From: Marinoscillum sp. MHG1-6
GTDB lineage: Bacteria; Bacteroidota; Bacteroidia; Cytophagales; Cyclobacteriaceae
Direction: 5' to 3'
NCBI RefSeq assembly: GCF_024714475.1
Contig: NZ_JAMZMI010000002.1
Span: 620,001-684,000, forward strand
Length of the DNA: 64,000 bases
How positions within the stretch are numbered: the first letter of the stretch is position 1; each line of letters starts with the position of its first letter. Under the pieces are notes generated by a model, which saw nothing but the letters and a program-made list of their open reading frames with translations, ran no database searches and was not told the origin of the DNA. The position numbers were made by a program, and so were the translations under genes. Below, piece by piece: positions 9,275-18,720 of the stretch.

Positions 9275-11056
9275 TTACATCAATTGGTATTCGGGGCTCT
9301 GCAACAGTGCATTGAACAAATTAGATAATTGCATTGACATGGTCTCCAGGTCAGTTTGATTATCATACCTGAACGTCCATGAAGCTTCAGGATCTACATC
9401 TATGTTATCTCTGTACAAGAAAGCATCCAGGAAATAATTAAGTCTTTCGGGAGTCAGCTCGCTTGTGGATGGTGTGCTGAATGATAGACTGTCGGATACC
9501 GGAAGAAAATATTCTGCCAGTGAGATAATCAAATCCTGCCCAACCCGAGCCGTACTATCGGGAATATTGGCTCTCACAAAAGCATACAGGTCAACCCCAT
9601 CCATTCCTCCGATTCCATTCGCCAGGGTTTCCGCCACAAAATCATATCGTGAGGTCAGGTAATTCGTTGTGATCCAGCTCCGGTTGTAGATGGGGAATTG
9701 ATGATAAGCCGGATATCCAGCCACCTCGAAAGGCTCATAATAATCCATCCCCTGCAGTGAGGTCGCACTGAGTAGTTCCCGTGCAAATTCATATTCCGTC
9801 CCAACCTCAGTACTAAAATCAGGAATGGTTATTTCAAAATTATTCACAAAGCCAATTACTACATCCAATGGTGACTTAATGATACTACCAAACTGGTCAT
9901 CATCATATCCGACTCCTCCTCCGTAAAATTCCTCACTGGTAAATAAAGCTTCCAGAACGGGATAGATCTTAAAGTTATTAGCAACGAAAACATCCGCCAT
10001 ATCCTGAATGACACCTGCTTGTATTACATCATTGATCTCGTGATAAACAAAGAACCGATATAGCCTGCGACAAATATTAATTGCCGTCTCTTCTTTAGAA
10101 TAAATCAAATCCACCAGCTGGCTGATCTCCTCCAATGCACTGTCCTCCGTAGCTGCACCATTCACCAAAAGATTAGGGTCTGGACTAATGGTGGCGCCAT
10201 CCAATCTGGCACTGAAAGTTTTGGTGCCGTTATCATGCTGAATGGCTTCTTCCGCGTCGCCCCGAACCACGCCCCTTGGCAGATCTGTATCCAAATCAAG
10301 ATTCGAAAAGGTATCGTCAAAATTGAACCCTGAAAACACTCTCGCGGCCTCCTGAACATCAGTTTCAGTATAGTTGTAATAATCTCCATCAAATTCCGGC
10401 TCGGGAACAAACCCCTCCAGGCCCCTGCCTATACTAAACAGCTCCAGCATTTCTCGGGCATAATTCTCATTTGGGCTTCCTTTCACATTATAGCGCCCAT
10501 CGAGAAACACCAACATGGCGTTCTCTACAGAAATTTTGTTGGTCAACGCCTTCAGGTTTACTGGCACATCCACATCCGGCAGTAATGGATCTTCAGCGGG
10601 CCTTGTCCCGTCTTCACGATCAAAAGCGTACTTCCTAAATAGCGCACTTTGATAATAAAGTGACCGACTATTGGCCACGATTGATTGCTTGGTAGTAAAC
10701 AAAGTGTGCAGAAAAAAGACCAGTCGTTCTCTAAACTTATATGCCAGTTGCTGGGCATCAGGAACATCCGCCGCCAACATCTGCCTAACTTGCCATGCAT
10801 TCAGAAACCTGCGCAAATCAAATTCCTCACTATTGGCATCTGTGGTGCCCGTGGTAATCCATTCCGACCCTGTAGCAGGATCAATGGGCAATGGCACTGA
10901 CGGCAAATTGGTATCATAAATCTGTGCGAATGCCTGAGCAGGAGTGAGTGCTGCAAAGGTGTCAATATCTGTGATAGACGCTCCAAAGCAGGTTCTTCTC
11001 AAAAAATGGGCGGCTCTCTTTTTACCGAGCGGATCGGCTAAGGGAGTGAACGGCAT
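9275..11056 (-). CDS. DUF1800 protein
   Basis: 593 residues from ATG 11056 (a TTG at 11068 would add four). The opening KKRAAHFLRRTCFGA and the later NENYAREMLELFSIG are DUF1800 hallmarks. The family nearly always sits beside a DUF1501 gene, as here with a one-base gap. No clear signal peptide is seen, although the family is commonly found with exported partners. It heads a four-gene minus-strand operon ending at 5536. Function is unknown; the conserved pairing suggests that the two proteins act together. Confidence 0.92.
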   Translation of the reverse strand: MPFTPLADPLGKKRAAHFLRRTCFGASITDIDTFAALTPAQAFAQIYDTNLPSVPLPIDPATGSEWITTGTTDANSEEFDLRRFLNAWQVRQMLAADVPDAQQLAYKFRERLVFFLHTLFTTKQSIVANSRSLYYQSALFRKYAFDREDGTRPAEDPLLPDVDVPVNLKALTNKISVENAMLVFLDGRYNVKGSPNENYAREMLELFSIGRGLEGFVPEPEFDGDYYNYTETDVQEAARVFSGFNFDDTFSNLDLDTDLPRGVVRGDAEEAIQHDNGTKTFSARLDGATISPDPNLLVNGAATEDSALEEISQLVDLIYSKEETAINICRRLYRFFVYHEINDVIQAGVIQDMADVFVANNFKIYPVLEALFTSEEFYGGGVGYDDDQFGSIIKSPLDVVIGFVNNFEITIPDFSTEVGTEYEFARELLSATSLQGMDYYEPFEVAGYPAYHQFPIYNRSWITTNYLTSRYDFVAETLANGIGGMDGVDLYAFVRANIPDSTARVGQDLIISLAEYFLPVSDSLSFSTPSTSELTPERLNYFLDAFLYRDNIDVDPEASWTFRYDNQTDLETMSMQLSNLFNALLQSPEYQLM

Positions 11057-11256
11057 ATTAAGTAACAATAAAGGTGGATGACTAATTTAAATCATCGGAA
11101 GCAGATTTTATTATAAAAAATCTTGAAATAATTAAAACATAACAAAACCTACCCATCCGGATTATTTTTAGTTTTAGGCACGAAATTCGCCTGTAGATCA
11201 AAACGATATACCGCCGACACTAAAAGGAATCATTTGGAATCTATTAAAATTGAGGT

Positions 11257-11799
11257 ATGCTAAAGAAATTCATTATCCCACTACTGTTTGGTTTGGTTTG
11301 CGTTGCACAAGCACAAACCGGAGATATGTTCCCTAATCTGGACGGTGAAAGCCTGGTACACGGCGCTGTCAATATCCCTGAAGATACCAAGGGCAAGTAC
11401 ACGCTTATTGGGTTAGCCTTTTCAAAAAAATCAGAGACCGATCTTAAAGGTTGGTTTAACCCTGTCTATCAGCAGTTGATAAAAGAACCAAGCCCGAATG
11501 AACTGTTTGCGATGGATTATGATGTGAACGTATTCTTCGTACCTATGCTGACGGGTGCGAAGCGACCGGCCTATGAGCAGGTTATGAAAAAAGTAGAGGA
11601 AGATGTGGACAAACAGCTTCACCCACATGTACTCTTTTATAAAGGAACATTGAAAGAATATAAAGACGCATTGGGCATTGATGATAAGAACCTTCCTTAC
11701 TTCTACTTGTTGGATGATAGTGGCAAGATCGTTTATGCTACAAGTGGAGGCTATTCCGATCGGAAAATGCAAAAGATAGTTGATCTGCTTCCGTTCTAA
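11257..11799 (+). CDS. Secreted thioredoxin-fold-like protein without CxxC
   Basis: 180 residues with a signal peptide (FIIPLLFGLVCVAQAQ). The mature part has a GKYTLIGLAFSKKSETDLKGW segment at the place where thioredoxins have their first strand and active site, a later HPHVLFYKG and a YFYLLDDSGKIVYATSGG strand pair. There is no cysteine in the mature protein, so redox activity is not expected. The layout resembles the thioredoxin-like ATP10 group, but that is only a resemblance. It ends 12 bases before murI and is probably co-transcribed with it. Confidence 0.7.
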   Translation: MLKKFIIPLLFGLVCVAQAQTGDMFPNLDGESLVHGAVNIPEDTKGKYTLIGLAFSKKSETDLKGWFNPVYQQLIKEPSPNELFAMDYDVNVFFVPMLTGAKRPAYEQVMKKVEEDVDKQLHPHVLFYKGTLKEYKDALGIDDKNLPYFYLLDDSGKIVYATSGGYSDRKMQKIVDLLPF

Positions 11800-11811
11800 T
11801 TTGCTCACCTG

Positions 11812-12633
11812 ATGAAAAAAGGCCCGATTGGCATCTTTGACTCCGGTTATGGTGGACTCACTGTGATGAAAGAAATTGTATCCACCATGCCGGAATATGA
11901 TTATATCTATCTAGGTGACAATGCAAGAACACCCTACGGGACCAGATCATTTGAGACTATCTATGAATACACGCTGGAATGCGTGAAGTTTCTTTTTGAT
12001 CAGGGATGCCACCTGGTCATATTGGCCTGTAATACCGCTTCCGCGAAAGCCCTTCGAACCATTCAGCAACGCGATTTACCCGGGATCGACCCGGATAGGC
12101 GCATACTTGGAGTGATCCGCCCAACTGCGGAAATGATTGGCAAAATCTCTAAAAGTGGCCATGTCGGTGTCCTTGGAACCTCGGGCACCATTCAGTCTGA
12201 TTCTTATGTTATCGAGATCGAAAAGCAGACACCGGGGATTGCGGTCTATCAACATGCCTGCCCAATGTGGGTACCGCTGGTGGAAAATGGAGAGTACGAA
12301 GGAGATGGCGCGGATTATTTTATTCAAAAAGACCTCAATGCCATTCTCAACCAATCAGAAAAGGTTGACACCCTATTACTGGGATGTACACATTACCCCC
12401 TCCTACTTTCCAAAATCCAGCAATTTCTTCCCAAGCACATTCAAATTATTAGTCAGGGAAAAGTCGTTGCGGACAGTCTGAAAGATTACCTAAGCAGACA
12501 TCCTGAGATGGTGGAAAAATGTTCTATCGGAGGCACACAGACGTTTTTAACCACCGATTCCACCACTAACTTTGATCAGCACGCCGTTCATTTTTTTGGT
12601 TCAGAGGTCAGGTCAAGATTTGTGCATATCTAG
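11812..12633 (+). CDS. murI: Glutamate racemase
   Basis: Interconverts L- and D-glutamate for peptidoglycan. The 273 residues carry both catalytic cysteines, ACNTAS with Cys73 and GCTHYPLL with Cys192, the N-terminal IGIFDSGYGGLTV with the catalytic-site Asp and Ser, and the loop YLGDNARTPYG. Length is normal. It follows the secreted thioredoxin-like gene by 12 bases. No second racemase is visible in the window, so it is presumably the housekeeping copy. Confidence 0.96.
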   Translation: MKKGPIGIFDSGYGGLTVMKEIVSTMPEYDYIYLGDNARTPYGTRSFETIYEYTLECVKFLFDQGCHLVILACNTASAKALRTIQQRDLPGIDPDRRILGVIRPTAEMIGKISKSGHVGVLGTSGTIQSDSYVIEIEKQTPGIAVYQHACPMWVPLVENGEYEGDGADYFIQKDLNAILNQSEKVDTLLLGCTHYPLLLSKIQQFLPKHIQIISQGKVVADSLKDYLSRHPEMVEKCSIGGTQTFLTTDSTTNFDQHAVHFFGSEVRSRFVHI

Positions 12634-12768
12634 GTTGTCAGGAGAAAATAAGTTATCTTCAAACAAACCTGCATCACCGTTTCTTAAAATACCCTTAAAG
12701 CTTGATCATGCTTCAAAATTGTTGACACTCCTTGAAGTGAGATTGCATAGGCTTGTTATTTTCGCGCC

Positions 12769-13236
12769 ATGGATTTAAGTGAGTTAAGAATTAGCAAAAT
12801 GGATCATTCAGAAAGTCTGCCCATGGACCTGCTCCTTGTTGGCGACCCTTCTGAGGATCTCATTGAAAAATACCTCCCCTTTAGTGAGGCATTTTGTGCT
12901 AAGCTGGGTGAGACAATCGTGGGCGGATTTCTTATGGCCCCAATATCTGACGATGAATTAGAAGTCAAAAATCTTTCTGTATATCCTCAGTTCCAGGGAA
13001 AGGGCATTGGGATGGAATTGATTAAGTATGCTATCAGACAGGCGCGTATGGAAACGTACCAGTCTCTAATCGTGAAGACGGCCGATGTAAGTGACCATCA
13101 AATCGAATTTTACAAAAAGTTAAAATTCGAACATGAAACCACCGTAAAGGGACATTTTATCCAATATTATAAGGAGCCGGTATTTGAGAATGGGAAAGAA
13201 GCCGTGGATCAGCTTGTATTTAGAAGAAAATTATAA
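12769..13236 (+). CDS. GNAT-family N-acetyltransferase
   Basis: 155 residues from an ATG. The acetyl-CoA binding motif A is visible as VKNLSVYPQFQGKGIGMELI (QxxGxG type, residues about 66-85), followed by HQIEFYKKLKFEHE, the usual last strand region of GNAT enzymes. The substrate cannot be read. The start context lacks a strong ribosome-binding site, as is usual in Bacteroidota. It lies 44 bases upstream of a small outer-membrane protein gene and may not be functionally linked to it. Confidence 0.88.
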   Translation: MDLSELRISKMDHSESLPMDLLLVGDPSEDLIEKYLPFSEAFCAKLGETIVGGFLMAPISDDELEVKNLSVYPQFQGKGIGMELIKYAIRQARMETYQSLIVKTADVSDHQIEFYKKLKFEHETTVKGHFIQYYKEPVFENGKEAVDQLVFRRKL

Positions 13237-13280
13237 ATAAATTGATCCCTCATAATTCAATTTCAACTCAACCATCAGAA

Positions 13281-13829
13281 ATGAAAAAACTCTTTATTTA
13301 TTTAACGCTGAGCGTAGCATTGCTAGCAACAGTATCAGCTCAAGACAAGAAAGTACGCGTAGGACTAAAGTTTGGTTTCCCTAACCTGGCCGGCTTAACT
13401 GGGGAATATGTACTCCCTGTTCTTGGTGGGAGAATCGCCCCCAATGTTGACTTTACGAAAATGCCAACAATCTCATTGTTCGGTGCAGAATTCGATTACT
13501 CATACTTTAGCCTGGGAGGCAACGTTTACCTAAGAAAAGGCAAAGGTCCATACGCACATGTCGGGTATGGTAATCAAAGTTTTAAAGGATCTTACACTAA
13601 AAGTGGTTTGGAAGGATCTGGTAGCGTAAATCTTAGCTATCTCAACTTTAAGCTTGGCGTAAAATCCGGAGGTACATTCTATTTCATGTCTGAAATCGGG
13701 TATGCTGCCTTATTGGGTGATTCAGAATTTAAGGTGAAATATCCGGATGGATCGACAGACACCGAAGCAGTACCAAGCATCTTGTCCAAAGGATTAATGA
13801 TCAATTCTGGTTTTGGCCTTGCCTTTTAA
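13281..13829 (+). CDS. Small outer-membrane beta-barrel protein
   Basis: 182 residues from ATG 13281; the frame is open from a TTG at 13242, but MKKLFIYLTLSVALLATVSAQ is a clear signal peptide beginning at 13281. The mature protein is glycine- and aromatic-rich (KVRVGLKFGFPNLAG, YFSLGGNVYLRKGKGPYAHVG, KGLMINSGFGLAF) and ends in Phe, as outer-membrane barrels do. No named family recognised. A lipoprotein gene follows 12 bases downstream, so the two may form a pair at the cell surface. Confidence 0.75.
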   Translation: MKKLFIYLTLSVALLATVSAQDKKVRVGLKFGFPNLAGLTGEYVLPVLGGRIAPNVDFTKMPTISLFGAEFDYSYFSLGGNVYLRKGKGPYAHVGYGNQSFKGSYTKSGLEGSGSVNLSYLNFKLGVKSGGTFYFMSEIGYAALLGDSEFKVKYPDGSTDTEAVPSILSKGLMINSGFGLAF

Positions 13830-13841
13830 TAAAAAAAGAAA

Positions 13842-14321
13842 ATGAAAAGATCCCGACAGAATACAACCAGAATACCCGTCCCTTTTGTCGGGATTTTTTG
13901 CTTAATGCTTTTAATTGTGGGCTGTGACTGGCAGGAAGATCAATGCCGTGAAGATCCGGTACCACAATACTTTAACCTTTACATTGTTGACTCAGCTTCC
14001 AATCCTGTTATCGGGGATTTAGGAATTTACGATCCTGATTCGATTGAAATCTGGAATAGTGAAACGGGCAACGATATACCTTTTCAGGAAAACCTGGGAG
14101 GCAGCTTTCCGGGAGCTCTTGCTATTTATTTTGATACGGAAGGCGACTCCAGTCTCTATAATATACAGTTGGCTGATACTGCCGATGTGCTGGAAATGAC
14201 CTTAAAATATGCTACCGTACAAGGTAATTGTGGGGAAATTATTCTGTTAGACAAGCTTCTTATTAATGGCTCTCAAGCCACAGAAACTTCAGATAACTAT
14301 TTCCGGTATACTTTGAATTAA
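13842..14321 (+). CDS. Lipoprotein of unknown function
   Basis: 159 residues. The N-terminus is a lipoprotein signal with the lipobox LIVGC (Cys28), so the mature protein is lipid-anchored. It contains only three further cysteines and a beta-rich, Asp/Asn-rich mature part (YFNLYIVDSASNPVIGD). I see no known domain. It follows the barrel gene by 12 bases. The 31156 lipoprotein has a similar size and beginning, but similarity beyond the lipoprotein signal is not clear by eye. Confidence 0.65.
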   Translation: MKRSRQNTTRIPVPFVGIFCLMLLIVGCDWQEDQCREDPVPQYFNLYIVDSASNPVIGDLGIYDPDSIEIWNSETGNDIPFQENLGGSFPGALAIYFDTEGDSSLYNIQLADTADVLEMTLKYATVQGNCGEIILLDKLLINGSQATETSDNYFRYTLN

Positions 14322-14327
14322 GACGGA

Positions 14328-14531
14328 TCAGGCCGCGATCAGCTCCCTCACTTTCTCAGACATACGAATATTCCGCTGTAGTCTCAGATTCTTGAGTACG
14401 TTGGTCATTATTTTCATCTCTGACAACTCAAATTCATAAAGAACCTCAACGTCCTCAGCGTTATCAATCTTATTTACAAGATCTAATTGGTAGTCATTAG
14501 TGCGGTAGGAATAAACAAGTATGTATTTCAT
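14328..14531 (-). CDS. Small conserved-looking protein, 67 residues
   Basis: 67 residues starting at ATG: MKYILVYSYRTNDYQLDLVN begins with a beta strand of a ferredoxin-like fold and ends in an amphipathic, charged helix (LRLQRNIRMSEKVRELIAA). There is no signal peptide or membrane segment. It is convergent with the lipoprotein gene ending at 14321 and 99 bases downstream of the lysS terminator. Codon use looks normal for the window; the function is unknown and the call could still be a chance frame. Confidence 0.55.
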   Translation of the reverse strand: MKYILVYSYRTNDYQLDLVNKIDNAEDVEVLYEFELSEMKIMTNVLKNLRLQRNIRMSEKVRELIAA

Positions 14532-14630
14532 CTCTGTATGATTTGGTTTCCCAGACGGGCCTAAATAATATTTGATAGCCTTAACCCAACTATCGTTCCA
14601 ACTTTTAATATTGAAACGGACAGAAATGAA

Positions 14631-14657
14631 AAAACCCTACCATAGGCAGGGTTTTTA
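14631..14657 (-). terminator. Terminator of lysS (works in both directions by sequence)
   Basis: The bases AAAACCCT, loop, AGGGTTTT form a near-symmetric stem; read on the minus strand it is followed by T residues 5' of the next gene, 22 bases after the lysS stop. A+T-rich flanks on both sides would allow termination of either strand. Confidence 0.75.
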
Positions 14658-14678
14658 GAATAAAAATATTTTTAATCG

Positions 14679-16400
14679 CTATTGAGCCGGCTCTACAAAT
14701 AAGCCTTCATCCGTTTTTTCTACTTTAGCGTAACCTCCTCGGGTAAGCCCTTTGATTGCTTTATCCCATTTCTTATTCGAAAGACCTGTCTGATCTTTGA
14801 TGACATTCAAATCCGAGCGTCCGGCTTTTTCAATCAGCTCAAAAACCAGCTTTTCATCACCATTCAACTCTACAGCCTTTTGCTTTTTCTCAGGCCTCAT
14901 TTGAGGGAAAAATAAAACATCCTGAATAGAGTTGGAATTCGTCATGATCATCGCCAAACGGTCAATACCCAATCCAACACCAGCTGTTGGAGGCATTCCA
15001 AATTCAAGAGCTCTTAGGAAGTCTTCATCCATCGCCATGGCTTCCTCGTCTCCTCGTTTCGCCAATTCCAACTGCTCCTCAAATCTTGTGCGCTGATCTA
15101 CCGGGTCATTCAACTCGGAATATGCGTTCATTATCTCCTTACCATTACAGATCGCTTCAAAACGTTCTACAAGCCCGGGCTTGCTTCTATGCTTCTTAGT
15201 CAGGGGAGACATTTCCTCCGGATAATCAATGATAAAGGTTGGCTGAATTAATAGCCCTTCACATTTCTCCCCGAAGATTTCATCAATCAATTTTGCCTTC
15301 CCCATCGTATCGTCTACAGGCACATCTAATTTCTTGCAAGTCTCTCGAAGCTGTGCTTCATCCATCTCAGAGATATCGATACCTGTGAAATGTTCTATCG
15401 CTTCGAACATCGTGAATCGCTTCCACGGTCTTTGGAAGTCAATGACATTATCACCTACCTGCACTTTGGTGTCTCCGTGAAGGTTCATGGCGATTTTTTC
15501 CACCATTTCTTCCATGAAGTCCATCATCCAGAAGTAGTCCTTGTAAGCCACATACAGCTCCACCTGGGTAAACTCCGGATTATGAAAACGAGACATCCCC
15601 TCGTTTCTAAAGTCTTTGGCAAACTCATATACCCCATCAAATCCACCGACAATCAATCGCTTCAGGTAAAGCTCATTCGCGATACGCAAGTAAAGCGGCA
15701 TGTCCAGCGTGTTGTGATGCGTCTTAAAAGGGCGTGCAGCTGCTCCCCCATGAATCGGCTGAAGGATAGGAGTCTCCACTTCCAGGTATCCATGGTCGTT
15801 CATGAAATCTCGAATGGTATTTACCAATACCGTTCTTTTCTTGAAAGTCTCCTTGATATGCGGGTTTACAATGAGGTCAAGGTAACGCTGACGATATCGT
15901 TGTTCAGGATCTGTGAAGGCATCCCATGTTTTCTTATTTCCCTCTTCATCCTCAGCTTCTTTTACAATTGGGAGTGGACGAAGTGATTTAGTCAATAGCT
16001 TTAGATCGGTAACGTGGATAGAAATCTCTCCCACCTGTGTGGTAAAAACATATCCTTTGATCCCAATGATGTCACCTATGTCCAGTCTCTTCTTGAAGAT
16101 GTCGTTGTAAAGGGATTTGTCCTCTCCTTCACAAATATCATCGCGACGGATATAGACCTGAATACGGCCAGTGCTGTCCTGAATTTCAGCGAAGGAAGCT
16201 GAACCCATGATCCTACGACTCATCAAACGTCCTGCGATAGAAATATTTTTGTAATCGCTTTTTCTTCGCTCGTAGTTTTCCTTGATGTCCGCGGTGGTGA
16301 CATTCACCTCAAAAGTGGGCGCCGGATATGGATCCACCCCCGATTTCATCAATTCCTCACGTTCTTGTCTTCTTTGTAGTTCCTGTTCGCTTAACTGCAT
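14679..16400 (-). CDS. lysS: Lysyl-tRNA synthetase, class II, with C-terminal extension
   Basis: Charges tRNA-Lys. 573 residues: an N-terminal OB-fold anticodon domain (about 60-150, SIAGRLMSRRIMGSASFAEI), the class II motif 2 (FRNEGMSRFHNPEF) and motif 3 (GVGLGIDRLAMI). The canonical enzyme is about 500 residues; here the last ~70 residues beyond the FPQMRPEKK end form a basic helical domain (KLVFELIEKAGRSDLNVIKDQ ...) reminiscent of a winged helix, a feature I associate with Bacteroidota LysS. The proline dehydrogenase gene lies 13 bases upstream and the two appear co-transcribed. Confidence 0.95.
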   Translation of the reverse strand: MQLSEQELQRRQEREELMKSGVDPYPAPTFEVNVTTADIKENYERRKSDYKNISIAGRLMSRRIMGSASFAEIQDSTGRIQVYIRRDDICEGEDKSLYNDIFKKRLDIGDIIGIKGYVFTTQVGEISIHVTDLKLLTKSLRPLPIVKEAEDEEGNKKTWDAFTDPEQRYRQRYLDLIVNPHIKETFKKRTVLVNTIRDFMNDHGYLEVETPILQPIHGGAAARPFKTHHNTLDMPLYLRIANELYLKRLIVGGFDGVYEFAKDFRNEGMSRFHNPEFTQVELYVAYKDYFWMMDFMEEMVEKIAMNLHGDTKVQVGDNVIDFQRPWKRFTMFEAIEHFTGIDISEMDEAQLRETCKKLDVPVDDTMGKAKLIDEIFGEKCEGLLIQPTFIIDYPEEMSPLTKKHRSKPGLVERFEAICNGKEIMNAYSELNDPVDQRTRFEEQLELAKRGDEEAMAMDEDFLRALEFGMPPTAGVGLGIDRLAMIMTNSNSIQDVLFFPQMRPEKKQKAVELNGDEKLVFELIEKAGRSDLNVIKDQTGLSNKKWDKAIKGLTRGGYAKVEKTDEGLFVEPAQ

Positions 16401-16413
16401 GGGTACTTATTAT

Positions 16414-17610
16414 TTAATTCAGAGCCTTTTGGGCCTCCTTTCTTCTTTTTAACTCTTTTTTAATGAGTGAAAATTCGCGTCCGCTTTGTCCGGCGATCGA
16501 AGTGTTTTCTTCGGCTCTTCGAAACAAATAGGGCAACACCTTGTCTACAGGACCATATGGAACGTATTTCGCCACATTGTATCCTAGAGATGCCAGCTTG
16601 AAGCTGATGTTATCACTCATCCCTAAAAGTTGCGCAAAGTAAACTCTTTCATCGCTTTTATCCATGCTATAAGCGTCCATAAGATTGATCAGGTACTGAC
16701 AAGACTGCTCATTATGCGTTCCGGCACATACAGAAAACCGATCAATATGCTCTACCGCAAAGGTCAGTGCGGCATTGTAATCCCGATCAGTTGCCTCTTT
16801 ATTAGGCTGTATAGGATCTTTATACCCTTTGTCTTCCGCACGGTCCCGTTCCTTTTCCATATAGGCCCCTCTTACCAGCTTCGCCGCGAAATGGTATCCT
16901 TCACCCGTAATTTCATGAAAGGCTTTTTTCATATTTTCCAAAGCCTCATGTCGGTAGAGTTGATAGGTATTATAAACCACGGGTCTTTCCTTATTGTATT
17001 TCCTCATGAGCGAATAAGCGATCTCATCGACTACGTCCTGAATCCAGCTTTCCTCTGCATCAATCATAAAATGCATACCATTCTCTGCGACCCGTTCCAC
17101 GATGCGATCAATGCGGTCAAGTATTTTCTCATACTTAAGCTCCTCCAGTTCGCTCAGCTTTTTACCTGCCTGTTTTTTAGCCATCAGGTCTACTGATCCC
17201 AGGCCTGTCATTTTTATCACGCAAAAAGGAATGCTCACATGAGGTTTGGAATAATCCGCTACCCGAAGTGCCTCTTCCATCGTGGCATCGTAACTCGCTT
17301 CGGACCCTTCTCCCTCTACGGAATAGTCCAATATTGTTTTTACTTTTCGCTCAGCCAGCTTACGCATGCGGGGCTCACTTCCTGCGTAAGATTCCCCTCC
17401 GCAGAACTGATCAAATAACGTTTTTTTGATTAATCCCTTTACCGGAAAATGCACCTTTAATGCAAGGCTCGTCATGAAGGTTCCCGTTTTGACTAACCAC
17501 GGATGATTCATGGTAGAAAAAACGAAATGTGACTTCTTTAACTCCCAGTTGCTCTTATGAGCAAAGGCCACTGCCGTATCTTCAAAATTGATATTTGAAT
17601 TTTCTGTCAT
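16414..17610 (-). CDS. Proline dehydrogenase
   Basis: Oxidises proline to pyrroline-5-carboxylate with FAD, passing electrons to quinone. 398 residues from ATG 17610 (MTENSNINFEDTAVAFAHKS); the frame is open for 15 more codons upstream, but the family N-terminus fits 17610. Motifs include HFMIDAEESWIQDVVD, the substrate site KLVRGAYMEKERDRA and the YVPYGPVDKVLPYLFRRAEEN tail with the two conserved arginines. It is the monofunctional enzyme without the P5C dehydrogenase half. It precedes lysS by 13 bases and is divergent from aroB. Confidence 0.93.
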   Translation of the reverse strand: MTENSNINFEDTAVAFAHKSNWELKKSHFVFSTMNHPWLVKTGTFMTSLALKVHFPVKGLIKKTLFDQFCGGESYAGSEPRMRKLAERKVKTILDYSVEGEGSEASYDATMEEALRVADYSKPHVSIPFCVIKMTGLGSVDLMAKKQAGKKLSELEELKYEKILDRIDRIVERVAENGMHFMIDAEESWIQDVVDEIAYSLMRKYNKERPVVYNTYQLYRHEALENMKKAFHEITGEGYHFAAKLVRGAYMEKERDRAEDKGYKDPIQPNKEATDRDYNAALTFAVEHIDRFSVCAGTHNEQSCQYLINLMDAYSMDKSDERVYFAQLLGMSDNISFKLASLGYNVAKYVPYGPVDKVLPYLFRRAEENTSIAGQSGREFSLIKKELKRRKEAQKALN

Positions 17611-17685
17611 AGCTTTGAACACTAAAACATAAAGATAGTGGTCAAAAGGCCACAATCTTCCTCAATTTTTGATAGACGGAATCCT

Positions 17686-18720
17686 GTGAATTTACCTGAA
17701 TCAATCTTGTTTGTTTCTAACCCAAATGAAGGGTTGAAACAAGTCCTGGCTGAACTAAAACCTGATAAGGTTGCATATCTCGTGGACGAGAATACCCGCG
17801 CGCATTGCCTCCCGCTTTTTGATCTTCCGGCAGATGCGAATATCATCGAAATCAAAAGCGGTGAAATCAATAAGAACCTTAATACCTGCGCTGAAATATG
17901 GACTGCGCTCACCAATTGGGGATTTAGCAGAAAATCTCTTTTGGTAAATATTGGTGGTGGGGTGATCGGTGATATGGGCGGATTTTGTGCCTCCACTTAC
18001 AAAAGGGGCATCCGATTCGTTAACTTTCCGACTACGCTGTTGGCCATGGTTGATGCTAATATTGGTGGAAAACTGGGGATAGACTTTATGGGCTTCAAAA
18101 ACCACCTGGGCGTATTTCAGGATCCGGCAAAGGTTTTGATCAACGTTGAGTTTTTGAAAACGCTTTCACCGCGTGAACTTCGTTCTGGTTTTGCAGAAGT
18201 GATCAAACACGGACTCATTCACGATAAACCTTACTGGGAAACGATCGAGAATGGGAAATTCCCGGAATTTGACTGGAAAAGTATTGTCGCCACTTCCGTG
18301 GAAATCAAGCACCAGGTAGTAACAGAAGACCCAAAAGAATCCGGGTTAAGAAAAATTCTGAATTTCGGACATACTTTGGGGCATGCTATCGAAACCTGGC
18401 ATCTCAACCATAACATCAGTTTGCTTCACGGTGAGGCCATTGCGGTAGGCATGATCCTGGAAGGACATCTGGCTATGCAACAGAATACGCTGACTGCGGA
18501 TGAACTGGAAAGCCTTACGGCTTATATTGACACCACGTATGATCGGATTGCGCTCCCTGAGCTGGATGTGCTTTTCCCGCTTATGCTTCAGGATAAAAAG
18601 AATATCGGGAACGAGCTGAGTTTTTCTCTGTTGGACGGAATAGGCAAATGCCTCTTTGATCAAAGGGTAACTGAACCAATGATCATTGCAGCAATGAATT
18701 ATTATTCAAATCTTAAATAA
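17686..18720 (+). CDS. aroB: 3-dehydroquinate synthase
   Basis: Second step of the shikimate pathway, NAD- and zinc-dependent. Visible motifs are GGGVIGDMGGF (NAD site), FPTTLLAMVDANIGGK (substrate loop), and the zinc ligands in GFAEVIKHG, FGHTLGHAIE and HGEAIAVGM. The longest frame starts with GTG at 17638, but the family N-terminus (VNLPESILFVSNP) fits the GTG at 17686, giving 344 residues. It is divergent from proline dehydrogenase with a 75-base shared upstream region. aroA is 230 bases further down, after a small convergent gene. Confidence 0.95.
   Translation: MNLPESILFVSNPNEGLKQVLAELKPDKVAYLVDENTRAHCLPLFDLPADANIIEIKSGEINKNLNTCAEIWTALTNWGFSRKSLLVNIGGGVIGDMGGFCASTYKRGIRFVNFPTTLLAMVDANIGGKLGIDFMGFKNHLGVFQDPAKVLINVEFLKTLSPRELRSGFAEVIKHGLIHDKPYWETIENGKFPEFDWKSIVATSVEIKHQVVTEDPKESGLRKILNFGHTLGHAIETWHLNHNISLLHGEAIAVGMILEGHLAMQQNTLTADELESLTAYIDTTYDRIALPELDVLFPLMLQDKKNIGNELSFSLLDGIGKCLFDQRVTEPMIIAAMNYYSNLK

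Noticed and set aside
15390-15986. 198-codon frame antisense to lysS
   Set aside because: It mirrors lysS codon periodicity; the translated sequence is His/Ile/Phe-rich with no domain.
16630-17196. 188-codon frame antisense to proline dehydrogenase
   Set aside because: Shadow of a strongly conserved gene in the opposite direction.
17638-17653. GTGG/CCAC hairpin between aroB and proline dehydrogenase
   Set aside because: Four-base stem, no consistent neighbours; could be chance.
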